A stretch of 59,664 nt of DNA from Pseudonocardia bannensis (GCF_012911875.1 NZ_JAAXKZ010000021.1:1-59664); one strand, 5' to 3'; positions 37,155 to 44,726 are shown, counted from the first letter of the stretch. Translations and numbers: made by a program. The notes: generated by a model from the sequence alone, not told the origin.

Positions 37155-37329
37155 GGGCCGCGCCGCCATCCGGCTGCCGAGGGTGCTCTCGGGGTGTCCT
37201 CGCCGCCCCGCCCGTGGTGAACACCCCGGACCTGTGGGGCGGCGGACCGCGGTGGCCTAGGCTCGTCGATGTTGCCGCCGCCCGTCCGGGTCCGGCGGAA
37301 GAGTAGGCATGCCGAGGAGAGATCTGACC

Positions 37330-37794
37330 ATGGCGCCCGCGGTGGGAACCGAAGCTCCCGACTTCACGCTCAAGGACCAGAACAACCAGGAGGTCACGCT
37401 GTCGTCCTTCCGGGGCGAGCGTGCCGTCCTGGTCGTGTTCTACCCGTTCGCCTTCTCGGGCATCTGTACCGGCGAGCTGTGCGCGGTCCGGGACGACCTG
37501 TCCAGCTACCAGAACGACGACGTGCAGATCCTCGCCGTCTCGGTCGACCACCCCTTCACGCTGAAGGCGTGGTCCGAGGACCAGGGCTACGAGTTCCCGC
37601 TGCTCGCCGACTTCTGGCCGCACGGCTCCGTCGCCGAGAAGTACGGGGTCTTCAACTCCGAGAAGGGCTTCGCGCTGCGCGGCACCTTCCTGGTCGACAA
37701 GGACGGCATCGTGCGGTTCGCCGAGGTCAACGGCCCCGGCGAGGCGCGTGAGCAGGAGGGCTGGAAGAAGGCCGTGTCCGAGCTCGCGGCCTGA
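37330..37794 (+). CDS. One-Cys-type peroxiredoxin (AhpE-like)
   Basis: A 154-residue thioredoxin-fold peroxidase that reduces hydroperoxides. The catalytic region PFAFSGICTGELCAVRD carries the peroxidatic Cys (PxxxT/SxxC form), with a second Cys four residues on. The arginine of the active site is in RGTFLVDKDG. The ATG at 37330 follows GGAGAG; an upstream in-frame start at 37309 adds seven residues. It resembles Mycobacterium AhpE/BCP proteins. A strong terminator follows directly. Confidence 0.92.
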   Translation: MAPAVGTEAPDFTLKDQNNQEVTLSSFRGERAVLVVFYPFAFSGICTGELCAVRDDLSSYQNDDVQILAVSVDHPFTLKAWSEDQGYEFPLLADFWPHGSVAEKYGVFNSEKGFALRGTFLVDKDGIVRFAEVNGPGEAREQEGWKKAVSELAA

Positions 37795-37803
37795 TCATCC
37801 TAC

Positions 37804-37827
37804 GCCCGGGCCTGTTCCGGCCCGGGC
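37804..37827 (+). terminator. Terminator after the peroxiredoxin gene
   Basis: GCCCGGGCC (37804-37812) and GGCCCGGGC (37819-37827) form a perfect 9-bp GC stem with a TGTTCC loop, beginning ten bases after the stop codon. It also separates the peroxiredoxin transcript from tRNA-Val. Confidence 0.85.
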
Positions 37828-37831
37828 GCAC

Positions 37832-37903
37832 GGGCGCGTAGCTCAGCGGGAGAGCACTCGGCTTACACCCGAGCGGTCGCAGGTTCGATCCCTGCCGCGC
37901 CCA
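37832..37903 (+). tRNA. tRNA-Val (anticodon TAC)
   Basis: A 72-base tRNA with a complete cloverleaf. The acceptor stem is GGGCGCG paired with CGCGCCC (37896-37902) and discriminator A at 37903; the D arm is GCTCAGCGGGAGAGC, the anticodon stem CTCGG/CCGAG encloses the loop CTTACAC with anticodon TAC, and the T arm contains GGTTCGATCC. CCA is not fully encoded. An integrase gene begins 93 bases downstream on the same strand, so the 3' half of this tRNA is the likely attachment core of the element that fills the rest of the window. Confidence 0.97.
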
Positions 37904-37956
37904 CCCTCTCCGACCAGGTCAGACGCCTGCGCGACCCGCTCAGCCCGGGCGTGTCG

Positions 37957-37977
37957 TGACATCAAACATGACATCAA
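37957..37977 (+). repeat. Direct repeat beside the attachment site
   Basis: TGACATCAA occurs at 37957-37965 and 37969-37977, 12 bases apart, between the tRNA-Val end and the integrase start. Its place suits arm-type integrase or Xis sites, or an integrase autoregulatory operator. Confidence 0.45.
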
Positions 37978-37996
37978 CGCTCTTAGCGTCGCTTCC

Positions 37997-39820
37997 ATGG
38001 CGACCAAGAAGGCCGGTCGGACGCGGGCCCGCGGGAGCATCGACGAGCTGCCCAGCGGCGGTCTCCGCGTGCGCGTGTACGCGGGCTGGGACACCGTCAC
38101 GGGGCGCCGCCACTACCTGACGGAGATCATCAAGCCCGGCCCTCGAGCCCGCGCCCAGGCCGAGGCGGCGCGCACCCGGATGCTCAACGAGGTCGACGAG
38201 CGCCGGAGCCCGCGGACCTCGGCCACGGTCGACCAGCTCCTCGACCGCTACCTCGAGATGATCGACGTCAGCGCCAGCACGCACCTCATGTACACGCGGT
38301 ACCTCGAGAACCACGTTCGCCCGTTCATCGGCGGCGTGAAGGCCGGCGCCGTCGGTCCCGACGTCCTCGACTCCCTGTACGCCGAGCTCCGCCGCTGCCG
38401 GATCCACTGCCGGCCGAAGAGTCGGCAGGTCGACCATCGCACCCCGCAGGCGCACGAGTGCGACGAGCGGTGTGGGCCGCACGTGTGCAAGCCGCTGTCG
38501 AACACGACGATCAGACATGTCCACCACATCCTGAACGCCGCCTTCAAGAAGGCCGTCCGCTGGCGCTGGATCGCGACCAGTCCGGTGACGCAGGCCGAAG
38601 CGCCGCCGCCGAAGCCGCCGGATCCGCGGCCGCCGACGCCGGCGGAGGCGGCGAAGCTGATCGAGGAGGCGTCGTTGGATCCGGACTGGGGCGCGCTGGT
38701 CTGGTTCACCATGACGACGGGTGCGCGGCGAGGCGAGGTCTGCGCGCTGCGGTGGCGCAACGTGGACCTCGAGCAGAGCCTGGTCGAGATCCGCCGGGCT
38801 CTCGCCACTGACGGCCGCAGCAACCTGGTGGAGAAGGATACGAAGACCCACCAGCAGCGCCGCGTCACGATCGACGCCGAGACACAAGCGGTCCTGACCG
38901 AGCATCGGGCCCGTGCAGAGGAGGCGGCGGCGCAGGTCGGCAAGCTGCTCACTGGGCAGGCGTTCGTGTTCTCGCAGGCGCCGGACAGCAGCGAGCCGTT
39001 GGTGCCGTCGTCGGTGGGGCAGCGCTACACACGGATGGCCAAGCGGCTCGGGATCGAGACGCACTTCCACGCGCTGCGGCACTACTCGGCGACCGAACTG
39101 ATCGCCGCAGGCATGGACGTCCGGACCGTCGCCGGCCGGCTCGGGCACTGTGGCGGTGGCATCACCACGCTTCGGGTCTACAGCGCCTGGCTGGCCGAGG
39201 CCGACCAGCGCGCGGCGGCGGGCATCGCCGCCCGTCTGCCGGACCGGCCCCGACCGGCTGCGTCGGCGAGCGAGCGGGCGAAGACGGCGCCGCGGCTTCC
39301 GTTCGAGAAGGTTGCCTCCTCGATCCGCCTGCAGATCCTGACCGGTGAGCTCGTACCCGGTGATCAGCTGCTTGCCGTGAACGCGCTGGCGAAGCAGCAC
39401 GGGGTGGGCGTCGGCACCGTGTACAGAGCGCTGCAGCTCCTCGAGGAGTGGGGCCTGGTCCTGCTGAAGAGCGGAGGCCGCCCGATCGTCCTCGAGACCG
39501 CGGAGATCGACGACCAGCCAGAGACCTCCGTCGAGAAGCCGTCATCGGAGACGGAAGGCGTGCCCGCCCCTCCTGCTTCGTCGTTGGCGAGCGCCGTGCG
39601 GCTTCTTGACTTCGTCGTCAGGCGCCGCGGCTACGTAATAGCCGACTTCTCCGCCGAGGCCGACCCGAACAACGCCTCGCAATTGCGCCAGCTTCTGATC
39701 GACGCCGTTCGCCGCGACGGCCGTGACCCGAGCGACCTCGGCGACTTCACCATGGAGGTCGCCGACCCCGAGCTGAAGGAGCGCCTCCGCACCTTTGTTG
39801 CGCCGAGCACGGCTTCCTGA
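37997..39820 (+). CDS. int: Tyrosine integrase fused to a GntR-type winged helix
   Basis: A 607-residue protein. Residues 20-60 are the arm-binding domain, 75-190 the core-binding SAM-like domain, interrupted by a Cys/His-rich insert at 134-164 (C134, C138, C155, C159, C164 and three His) that may bind zinc. The catalytic domain carries Arg244, His358-x-x-Arg361, His384 and Tyr395 (RVYSAWL). After residue 420 a GntR-like HTH follows (PFEKVASSIRLQILTGELVP, then VGTVYRALQLLEEWGLV), and then a 100-residue tail of no known type. The ATG at 37997 begins MATKKAGRTRARG. The integrase would insert the element at tRNA-Val; the extra domain suggests it also regulates transcription or recognises a control site. 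Confidence 0.92.
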   Translation: MATKKAGRTRARGSIDELPSGGLRVRVYAGWDTVTGRRHYLTEIIKPGPRARAQAEAARTRMLNEVDERRSPRTSATVDQLLDRYLEMIDVSASTHLMYTRYLENHVRPFIGGVKAGAVGPDVLDSLYAELRRCRIHCRPKSRQVDHRTPQAHECDERCGPHVCKPLSNTTIRHVHHILNAAFKKAVRWRWIATSPVTQAEAPPPKPPDPRPPTPAEAAKLIEEASLDPDWGALVWFTMTTGARRGEVCALRWRNVDLEQSLVEIRRALATDGRSNLVEKDTKTHQQRRVTIDAETQAVLTEHRARAEEAAAQVGKLLTGQAFVFSQAPDSSEPLVPSSVGQRYTRMAKRLGIETHFHALRHYSATELIAAGMDVRTVAGRLGHCGGGITTLRVYSAWLAEADQRAAAGIAARLPDRPRPAASASERAKTAPRLPFEKVASSIRLQILTGELVPGDQLLAVNALAKQHGVGVGTVYRALQLLEEWGLVLLKSGGRPIVLETAEIDDQPETSVEKPSSETEGVPAPPASSLASAVRLLDFVVRRRGYVIADFSAEADPNNASQLRQLLIDAVRRDGRDPSDLGDFTMEVADPELKERLRTFVAPSTAS

Positions 39821-39898
39821 GGCTCGCTCGACCTTGTGCGGCCGAAGAGTGACATGCCGCGGCTGGCGACGACAGGTGCAACGCGGCGCCGTACGATC

Positions 39899-39914
39899 TC
39901 GAACATGCGTTCGA
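39899..39914 (+). promoter_or_regulatory. Perfect LexA (SOS) box in the mobile element
   Basis: TCGAACATGCGTTCGA matches TCGAAC-N4-GTTCGA at all 12 defined positions and is a perfect palindrome apart from its spacer symmetry. It ends 16 bases before the start of a small gene at 39931 and lies 80 bases after the integrase. The host lexA lies in this same window. Confidence 0.8.
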
Positions 39915-39930
39915 GTATGAGGCGGTGCCC

Positions 39931-40221
39931 ATGCGCAGGATGGCCAAGCCCGTCTACGTCGACCTGTGGTGCGTCTACGGCCCCCAGGAGCGACGGAACA
40001 TCGACCTCAGCAAGCCCGGGGTGCTCGACGTCGCCGGCGTCGTGAACGGCGAGCTCCACTCGTGGTTCCGCGGGCTCGACGCGCGCTGGTACGGGCTTGT
40101 CTCGTTCCCCATCATGTGGGCGTCGCGGAACCCCTCGTCGGGCCTGACTCTCGTGGACCAGCTCGTCCCGGCCGAGGCGTTGAAGCTCCGCCGCTACAAC
40201 GGCCAGACGTACCGGAGCTAA
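39931..40221 (+). CDS. Small unknown protein behind a LexA box
   Basis: A 96-residue protein I do not recognise. It begins MRRMAKPVYVDLWCVYGPQE and has a well-mixed composition with several Trp and Tyr (SWFRGLDARWYGLVSFPIMW), unlike a spurious frame. No membrane span or catalytic motif is evident. The ATG at 39931 follows GAGG by eight bases; a GTG at 39925 is possible. The perfect LexA box immediately upstream predicts induction by DNA damage. Placement directly behind int suggests a role in element activation, immunity or SOS response modification, but nothing in the sequence proves it. Confidence 0.65.
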   Translation: MRRMAKPVYVDLWCVYGPQERRNIDLSKPGVLDVAGVVNGELHSWFRGLDARWYGLVSFPIMWASRNPSSGLTLVDQLVPAEALKLRRYNGQTYRS

Positions 40222-40289
40222 GCGATGAGCCCCAAAGAGGTGAGTCAGCCGACGGCATCCGCCGCTGTACGGAGAAAGTTGATCCTGAC

Positions 40290-40472
40290 GTGAGCGACGC
40301 GGAGCAGGCTGAGGAGATCCCGACGGTCCGGACCCGCCTCGAGGCGATGCTGTCGGAAGAGCGAATCGCCGCGCACCTCGAGCGAAAGGTGATCAAGCTC
40401 GACGGGATGGTCGTCGAGGACCTCGACACACCGGCCCCGCCGGGAACAAGGATTGTCTTCGGCGGATCCTAA
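40290..40472 (+). CDS. Small acidic unknown protein
   Basis: A 60-residue open frame beginning VSDAEQAEEIPTVRTRLEAM at a GTG (40290) with GGAGAAAG about 12 bases upstream. Predicted mostly helical, then a short C-terminal strand region (LDTPAPPGTRIVFGGS). No domain recognised. It may be transcribed with the LexA-boxed gene 68 bases upstream. Small acidic proteins of this kind are common in integrative elements, but the call rests on length, start and codon use only. Confidence 0.45.
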   Translation: MSDAEQAEEIPTVRTRLEAMLSEERIAAHLERKVIKLDGMVVEDLDTPAPPGTRIVFGGS

Positions 40473-40632
40473 CTCCGTCTGCTTCCGCCGCGGGCTGGGC
40501 TGCGGGCGGGTGCTCCCACGACGCGGGAGGCGGTCTCCTGGTGCTGTCCGACCCTCGCCAGATCAGCACCAGGAGTGCGCGCGCTGCGCGTCGGGGCCGG
40601 CGAGGCGTGTTGCCGGATGCTTCGCTGAGCGG

Positions 40633-41004
40633 CTACTCGTCCCCGGGGAGCTTGATGCATTGCACAGCGAGGATGAGCGCGATGAGGTCGGCGGCGCTGC
40701 CCAGCAGGGCTGGCGCGTTGGCGGCGAGTAGGGGGCCGACGAGCAGCGTGCTGATCAGCAGCAGCCGCCGAGCCTCGGCGTTGGTGTCGCGCTGCGCCTG
40801 CGCTGCGGTCTCAGCGGCGCCCGGCGCCATCGGTGGCCGCAGCATATCGGCAAGCTCGTTGTCCTCGATGACGAGCTCGTCCTCGTCCAGCTCCCCGAGC
40901 CGCTCGACGACCTGGCGGATGTCGGGGTGCTGCACGATGTCCGCGAGCGACTCCTCGAGCTCCTCGAGACGGCTGAGTTCTTCGTCTGTGAGCGGGTTGC
41001 CCAC
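40633..41004 (-). CDS. Small membrane-anchored protein, start uncertain
   Basis: A 123-residue product from the GTG at 41004, with an acidic coiled N-terminus (LTDEELSRLEELEESLADI) and two hydrophobic spans near the C-terminus (LLLISTLLVGPLLAANAPAL and SAADLIALILAVQCI). The same frame stays open upstream to about 41235 and reads like protein (for example PALKVAIEPLAFPRPSLTTA) but holds no ATG, GTG or TTG. Either the real start is rare, or the gene lost its 5' end. The AbiJ-like nuclease gene lies upstream on the same strand, about 280 bases away. Function unknown. Confidence 0.55.
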   Translation of the reverse strand: MGNPLTDEELSRLEELEESLADIVQHPDIRQVVERLGELDEDELVIEDNELADMLRPPMAPGAAETAAQAQRDTNAEARRLLLISTLLVGPLLAANAPALLGSAADLIALILAVQCIKLPGDE

Positions 41005-41284
41005 GTCGGGGATCTCGACGCGCGACAGAGCCTCGACGAAGGCCGTGGTGAGGGACGGCCTCGGAAAGGCGAGCGGCTCGATCGCGACCTTCAGTGCCGG
41101 CGAGGGCGCCTGCAGGGCCGCTAGGGAGTTCGCGAAGGCGGTGAGCCCGGCGGGCCTGGCCGCCAGCTCGAGCCCTTTCGCCAGGTCCGTGATCGGCCGC
41201 CGGACTGGCGCAACGCGCCGTGACTGGACGGCGCACTAACCGGTGTGCCGCTCGTTGGTCGCCGAACGGACAAATGGCGCGGCG

Positions 41285-42262
41285 TCAGGAGCGATGCCGC
41301 TCGAGCAGCGCGTCGAAGAACTCGTTGAGCATGCCGGCGCTAGCAACCTTGTCGATTAGCTCGTACCCGCCGATGCGGTAGACCTCGTAGCCAGCGAGCC
41401 GGAGCCGACGATCCTCTTGGACCATGCGCGCGTACTGGGCGGGATCCGCCCGGCCGGCGCCGTCCGCGTAGTGCTGCACGCCGTCGAGCTCGATGACCAC
41501 CCGGACGTTCCTAGGGAACAGGAGTAGGAAGTCCATCCGCTGCCGCACGAGCGCACCGGGGCGCTCGCCGAGCTGGCGGCGGGTGTAGGGGTCGTAGTGC
41601 AGGTAGACCTGCGGGATCAGGGCGGGAACTTCGAAGCCGACTCTTCCGTAGCGCTCGCAGTAGGTCCGGAAGATTAGCTTCTCGGCGTCGTTGTCGAGCG
41701 ACCGCAGAAGTCGGTCGTATAGGTCGCGACCCCGGGCGCGCTCGTCGCCGGCGGGCGACGCCGTCTCGGTCCACCAGTCGACCAGGTCGCGCCATGTCAA
41801 GCCGTTCCCACCAAGGGGGCGGCCGTAGACGAGGCAGTACTCGCGGTTCTCGACGACCTCGATGACGTTGTTGATCGCGTCTCTCAGCACGATCCGCGGC
41901 TTCGGGCCGTCTGCGGCGAAGATCAGGTTCTTGAGGTCGCCGTCGACGCCGTTCGTGCCGAACCGGCTAACGACCGCCGCAAGGTCGGTGTCGCCGTACT
42001 CCTCGACGACCTTGCGCGCGACATCGATCATCTCGGGGATCGACTTCGACATGAGGCGCTGCCTCACGTATCGACGCTTGCTCGCCATCGGGCTGTCGTT
42101 GTCGTCCTGGGGCGGATCGAGGCCGAGAAGGTTGACACAGACTGCGGCCAGGTCGTTGGCGCTCTCTCGCGCCCACAGTACCTCCGCGATGGCGTCGCGA
42201 AGATCAGCACGGCTCGCTGCGAGCCCCGTCGACCGGGGACTCTCCGGCTGGCGCTCGAGCAT
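41285..42262 (-). CDS. Putative defence nuclease: AbiJ-like N-terminus plus DUF559-type PD-(D/E)xK domain
   Basis: A 325-residue protein. The C-terminal 95 residues look like a DUF559/Vsr-type nuclease: MDFLLLFPRNVRVVIELDGV with Asp244, Glu258 and Asp260, then QHYAD and ARMVQEDRRLRLAGYEVYRI. The N-terminal part is helical, and VENREYCLVYGRPL with GGNGLTWRDLVDWW (residues 138-164) resembles the N-terminal domain found in AbiJ-type abortive-infection proteins. Such fusions pair a sensor-like domain with an effector. The ATG at 42262 lacks a strong ribosome site. Lying in the variable cargo zone, it fits phage defence, but the N-terminal assignment is from memory of the motif and is tentative. 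Confidence 0.65.
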   Translation of the reverse strand: MLERQPESPRSTGLAASRADLRDAIAEVLWARESANDLAAVCVNLLGLDPPQDDNDSPMASKRRYVRQRLMSKSIPEMIDVARKVVEEYGDTDLAAVVSRFGTNGVDGDLKNLIFAADGPKPRIVLRDAINNVIEVVENREYCLVYGRPLGGNGLTWRDLVDWWTETASPAGDERARGRDLYDRLLRSLDNDAEKLIFRTYCERYGRVGFEVPALIPQVYLHYDPYTRRQLGERPGALVRQRMDFLLLFPRNVRVVIELDGVQHYADGAGRADPAQYARMVQEDRRLRLAGYEVYRIGGYELIDKVASAGMLNEFFDALLERHRS

Positions 42263-42781
42263 CAGGGGAACCTATCGACCGACCTTCACAGGCCCGGGTG
42301 GCCCGTCGTGCATCCACTTGTGGAGCACCTCAAGCATGCGAGCCCTCGACCAGCCGCCGCGCGAGCGCCGCCGCGCCGAGCTTCTCCAGCCGCCGGGAGC
42401 ACCTCGACCAGGCGCGAGCCGACGTGCTGGTTCCCCACCGCTAAACCGAACCGAAGATCGCGCGCCAGCCGTCACGACCACGCCAGCGGGCGTGACCTGA
42501 CCCCGGTATGGCTGCAGCTTCGCGCTGCAGTCGACCGACCTCTGGCCGGACTGTGACATCGGTGGTGGGCCGCTTACTCCGCCCGGTCTCACAGGCAAGG
42601 GTGCTGCGCATCGGCTTCGCCGACGACCTGGCGGTCGCCCGTGCCCGCGAGCCTCGCCGGGCGGAGTTGGGCGCGGAGGGCAAGGGCGGGCGCTCCGCAC
42701 CGCGCCCCGCAGCCAGCCCACCACAACGACAAGAACCGACCTGCTGCTCGGGCTGGTTGCCGAACTCGTCGGGAGGCGGCC
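42263..42781. other. Gene-poor stretch with possible coding remnants
   Basis: No intact gene is supported. On the minus strand between about 42420 and 42345 a shifted frame would read RRLEKLGAAALARRLVEGSH before a stop that overlaps an ATG opening a 20-codon frame (MLEVLHKWMHDGPPGPVKVG) ending at 42272; this looks like the worn 3' end of an older gene. CTGCAGC/GCTGCAG arms at 42512-42518 and 42524-42530 form a small hairpin with a TTCGC loop. The right end contains the ribosome site of the next gene. Confidence 0.4.
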
Positions 42782-43291
42782 ATGTCCCAGATCCTCGATT
42801 GCCAGGAGATGCCTAGCGAGAACACTCTTCGGCGGGTGCTCGGGCGGCGCCCGGTCCGCATGGTGGTGTTCGACGGCGAGGACTTCCTCGACCCGTGCCC
42901 CACCTGCGGGCACCGCGCCCCGGTCGCCGCTCCGGCCGAGCTTCCGCCGGGTGACCCGGTCACCGACGTCCCGCTCGACCGTGCTGCGATCGGGCAGGCG
43001 CAGCGGACCGTGGTGATGTTAGTGGAGGTGCTTGACCAGCGCCGCCCGGCCATCCAGCTCACCGATCTGGTGGCCCCGCGGGTGCTGCGCTATCTGCGGG
43101 CGGTGCCGGTCGAGGCCAGCGGGCTGCGGGGTGGGGCCCGGTTGCTGAGCTTCCACCCCTCGCAGCCGCACGAGGGCGCGGTGGAGGTCGCTGGGTCGAT
43201 TCGGCTCCGGGGACGGCGCCGGGCGCTCGCCGCGTCCTTCACACTCGTCGACCTGGACCGGTTGCTTTGCTCGACCATCCGCATCCTCTAG
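42782..43291 (+). CDS. Rv3235/DUF6459-like protein with a Cys pair
   Basis: A 169-residue protein. From about residue 65 it resembles the actinobacterial Rv3235 (DUF6459) family: RTVVMLVEVLDQRRPAIQL, LVAPRVLRYLRAVPVE and RRRALAASFTLVDLDR. Members of this family usually sit near secA/hpf in the chromosome and have no known function. The N-terminal 60 residues add a possible zinc half-site, DPCPTCGHRAP. The ATG at 42782 follows GGGAGG. A TTA leucine codon (near 43017) is unusual for this genome. A terminator follows. Confidence 0.7.
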   Translation: MSQILDCQEMPSENTLRRVLGRRPVRMVVFDGEDFLDPCPTCGHRAPVAAPAELPPGDPVTDVPLDRAAIGQAQRTVVMLVEVLDQRRPAIQLTDLVAPRVLRYLRAVPVEASGLRGGARLLSFHPSQPHEGAVEVAGSIRLRGRRRALAASFTLVDLDRLLCSTIRIL

Positions 43292-43300
43292 GCCATCAGC

Positions 43301-43327
43301 GGCCGGGCGAGAACTCCTCGCCCGGCC
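43301..43327 (+). terminator. Terminator after the DUF6459-like gene
   Basis: GGCCGGGCGAG at 43301-43311 pairs perfectly with 43317-43327 around an AACTC loop, ten bases after the stop codon. From here to 43587 (about 260 bases) I see no gene; base composition drops visibly in AT-rich direction from about 43430. Confidence 0.85.
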
Positions 43328-43587
43328 GGACAGGCGCGAATCAGGGTGAGGTTGGAGGGCTGTCGACGGTGGTGAACTTCCCTTCCTAGGGGCCGACCCT
43401 GACTCCAAGTTGCTCAGCGTGTCATTGAGCCGTCGTTCACCCGAAGACGGGAAAGCGGTGCAGTGCGTGCGCTACTTGAACCTGCCGGACCTTTTTCGAA
43501 CTACACGAGCGTAAGCACCTGATCGGCGGTAGTCGAGCGGCTGCACGTGCATTACTTGTCTTAGGTGACGATGCGCGAGGGGGCTGA

Positions 43588-44229
43588 GTGTACGACTATC
43601 TGTCGTTACTGCCATCAACGTTCCAGTGGTTGGCGAACTCGCTCCAGCGAGTCTCGAGCATTCCGTGGCCGCTATGGCTTGGCCTACTGTTTCCCATCTA
43701 CGTAGCGGTGCTGACGCTCCTGCTCTGGATCCTTCGGGGGAACGTATGGCCTGTTAGGTGCGCTTATCCGAAGACCAGTAAGCGAAGGCCATGCGACAAC
43801 TGGGTCGCCGGTGAATGGCGTCGATGCCGGTATCATAATGAACAGAAAACCTACAAGTTCGGCCATACCGTGGACACCCGCATTCGGCGCTGGCAGCAAG
43901 TGAACAAGAAGGGAGAGCTGGTTGATCTTCCGGCCATCGGCGTCGGTGTAGTCAGGACCCGTCCTGCTGGAAGGACTCTGCTCTACGAGAACGGGTATGC
44001 GCGACGCCCTTCCGACGTGCTCAAGATCGCGCCTGACTTCGTTCGAGCCGCAGTCATGCGTCTCCGGTCTGCCCGATTGCATGCGCCGGTAAGAGAGCGG
44101 GAGATCGGCGAGATCGTCGAAATGCGAGACTCGTTAGCTCGGGGGCTTACTGACGTAGTCAGGGCAACCAGGTTCGCTCTTGCAACCTTCGCTTGGCGAT
44201 CGTCGCCACCCTGGTCGCCATCATCCTGA
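43588..44229 (+). CDS. Membrane protein with a zinc-like Cys/His motif
   Basis: A 213-residue protein from a clearly AT-richer stretch. One membrane span lies at about residues 28-50 (LWLGLLFPIYVAVLTLLLWI). A Cys/His cluster follows (CAYPKTSKRRPCDNW, then WRRCRYHNEQ) that could bind zinc. The GTG at 43588 follows GAGGGGG. It contains two TTA leucine codons, rare in this genome and a sign of recent transfer or of bldA-type control. The last 12 residues appear to be out-of-frame sequence; the next ORF overlaps it by 37 bases and supplies a fitting C-terminus, so one gene may be broken here. Confidence 0.6.
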   Translation: MYDYLSLLPSTFQWLANSLQRVSSIPWPLWLGLLFPIYVAVLTLLLWILRGNVWPVRCAYPKTSKRRPCDNWVAGEWRRCRYHNEQKTYKFGHTVDTRIRRWQQVNKKGELVDLPAIGVGVVRTRPAGRTLLYENGYARRPSDVLKIAPDFVRAAVMRLRSARLHAPVREREIGEIVEMRDSLARGLTDVVRATRFALATFAWRSSPPWSPSS

Positions 44230-44423
44230 ATGACGCGGCGCAGGCCGTTCTGCAATGGATTGCTACGTTCTTCTTCGTGGTTGCCTGGGCTCCGGTATCG
44301 GTGGGAATATATCAGCGAGACGAGGGCTGGATTCGAGGTGCCGCCTGGAAGGCAATTAGATGGTGGCTGTTTATCTTTGCGCCCGTCGCTCTGGCGAATC
44401 TGATTTTTGCGGCAATCAATTGA
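44193..44423 (+). CDS. Small two-span membrane protein, or C-terminus of the preceding gene
   Basis: A 76-residue frame from TTG 44193, mostly hydrophobic: LAIVATLVAIILNDAAQAVL and WIATFFFVVAWAPVSVGIYQ form two spans, and a third hydrophobic stretch follows near the C-terminus. It has no ribosome site, overlaps the previous gene by 37 bases in another frame, and continues its topology naturally, so a frameshift splitting one ancestral gene is the simplest reading. The isoleucine codon ATA occurs here, again atypical for this genome. Confidence 0.5.
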   Translation: MAIVATLVAIILNDAAQAVLQWIATFFFVVAWAPVSVGIYQRDEGWIRGAAWKAIRWWLFIFAPVALANLIFAAIN

Positions 44424-44439
44424 TGGTATCTCTATCTGC

Positions 44440-44643
44440 TCAATCAGGACGGGCGGTTCGGCTGTCCTGATTGTCGCTTCCCGTGCGTAGCTGACTGCGT
44501 ACCTTCTCCGGATCCCACCGCGTATGCCCGCCCAGCGTGCGTAGCTCGGGCGTAATCGCGCCACTGGCGATGTAACGCTGGATCGTCCGCAGGCTGAGGC
44601 CCAGCTCCTCGGCGAGCTGCCCGCTCGTCACCAACCGTGCCAC
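44440..44643 (-). CDS. BldC-like/excisionase-type HTH protein
   Basis: A 67-residue MerR-type DNA-binding protein similar to BldC: VTSGQLAEELGLSLRTIQRY, then IASGAITPELRTLGGHTRW. The LGGHxRW wing is characteristic of BldC and related regulators that bind direct repeats head to tail. The GTG at 44643 has no obvious ribosome site and may be leaderless. Divergent from an 82-residue gene, with three 10-base-phased direct repeats between them. Confidence 0.8.
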   Translation of the reverse strand: MARLVTSGQLAEELGLSLRTIQRYIASGAITPELRTLGGHTRWDPEKVRSQLRTGSDNQDSRTARPD

Positions 44644-44685
44644 GACACGCAGAGTATGTAGCTGATCAGGTTGGCGGCACTGCTC

Positions 44686-44711
44686 GTCGTACTATGTCGT
44701 AGATTGACGTA
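44686..44711 (+). promoter_or_regulatory. Three phased direct repeats (GTCGTA) in a divergent promoter
   Basis: GTCGTA at 44686-44691, GTCGTA at 44696-44701 and GACGTA at 44706-44711 recur every 10 bases, one helical turn. They lie between the BldC-like gene and the divergent 82-residue gene. This arrangement suits cooperative head-to-tail binding by a BldC-type protein. Confidence 0.6.
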
Positions 44712-44726
44712 GTTAGGGGAGGCGGT

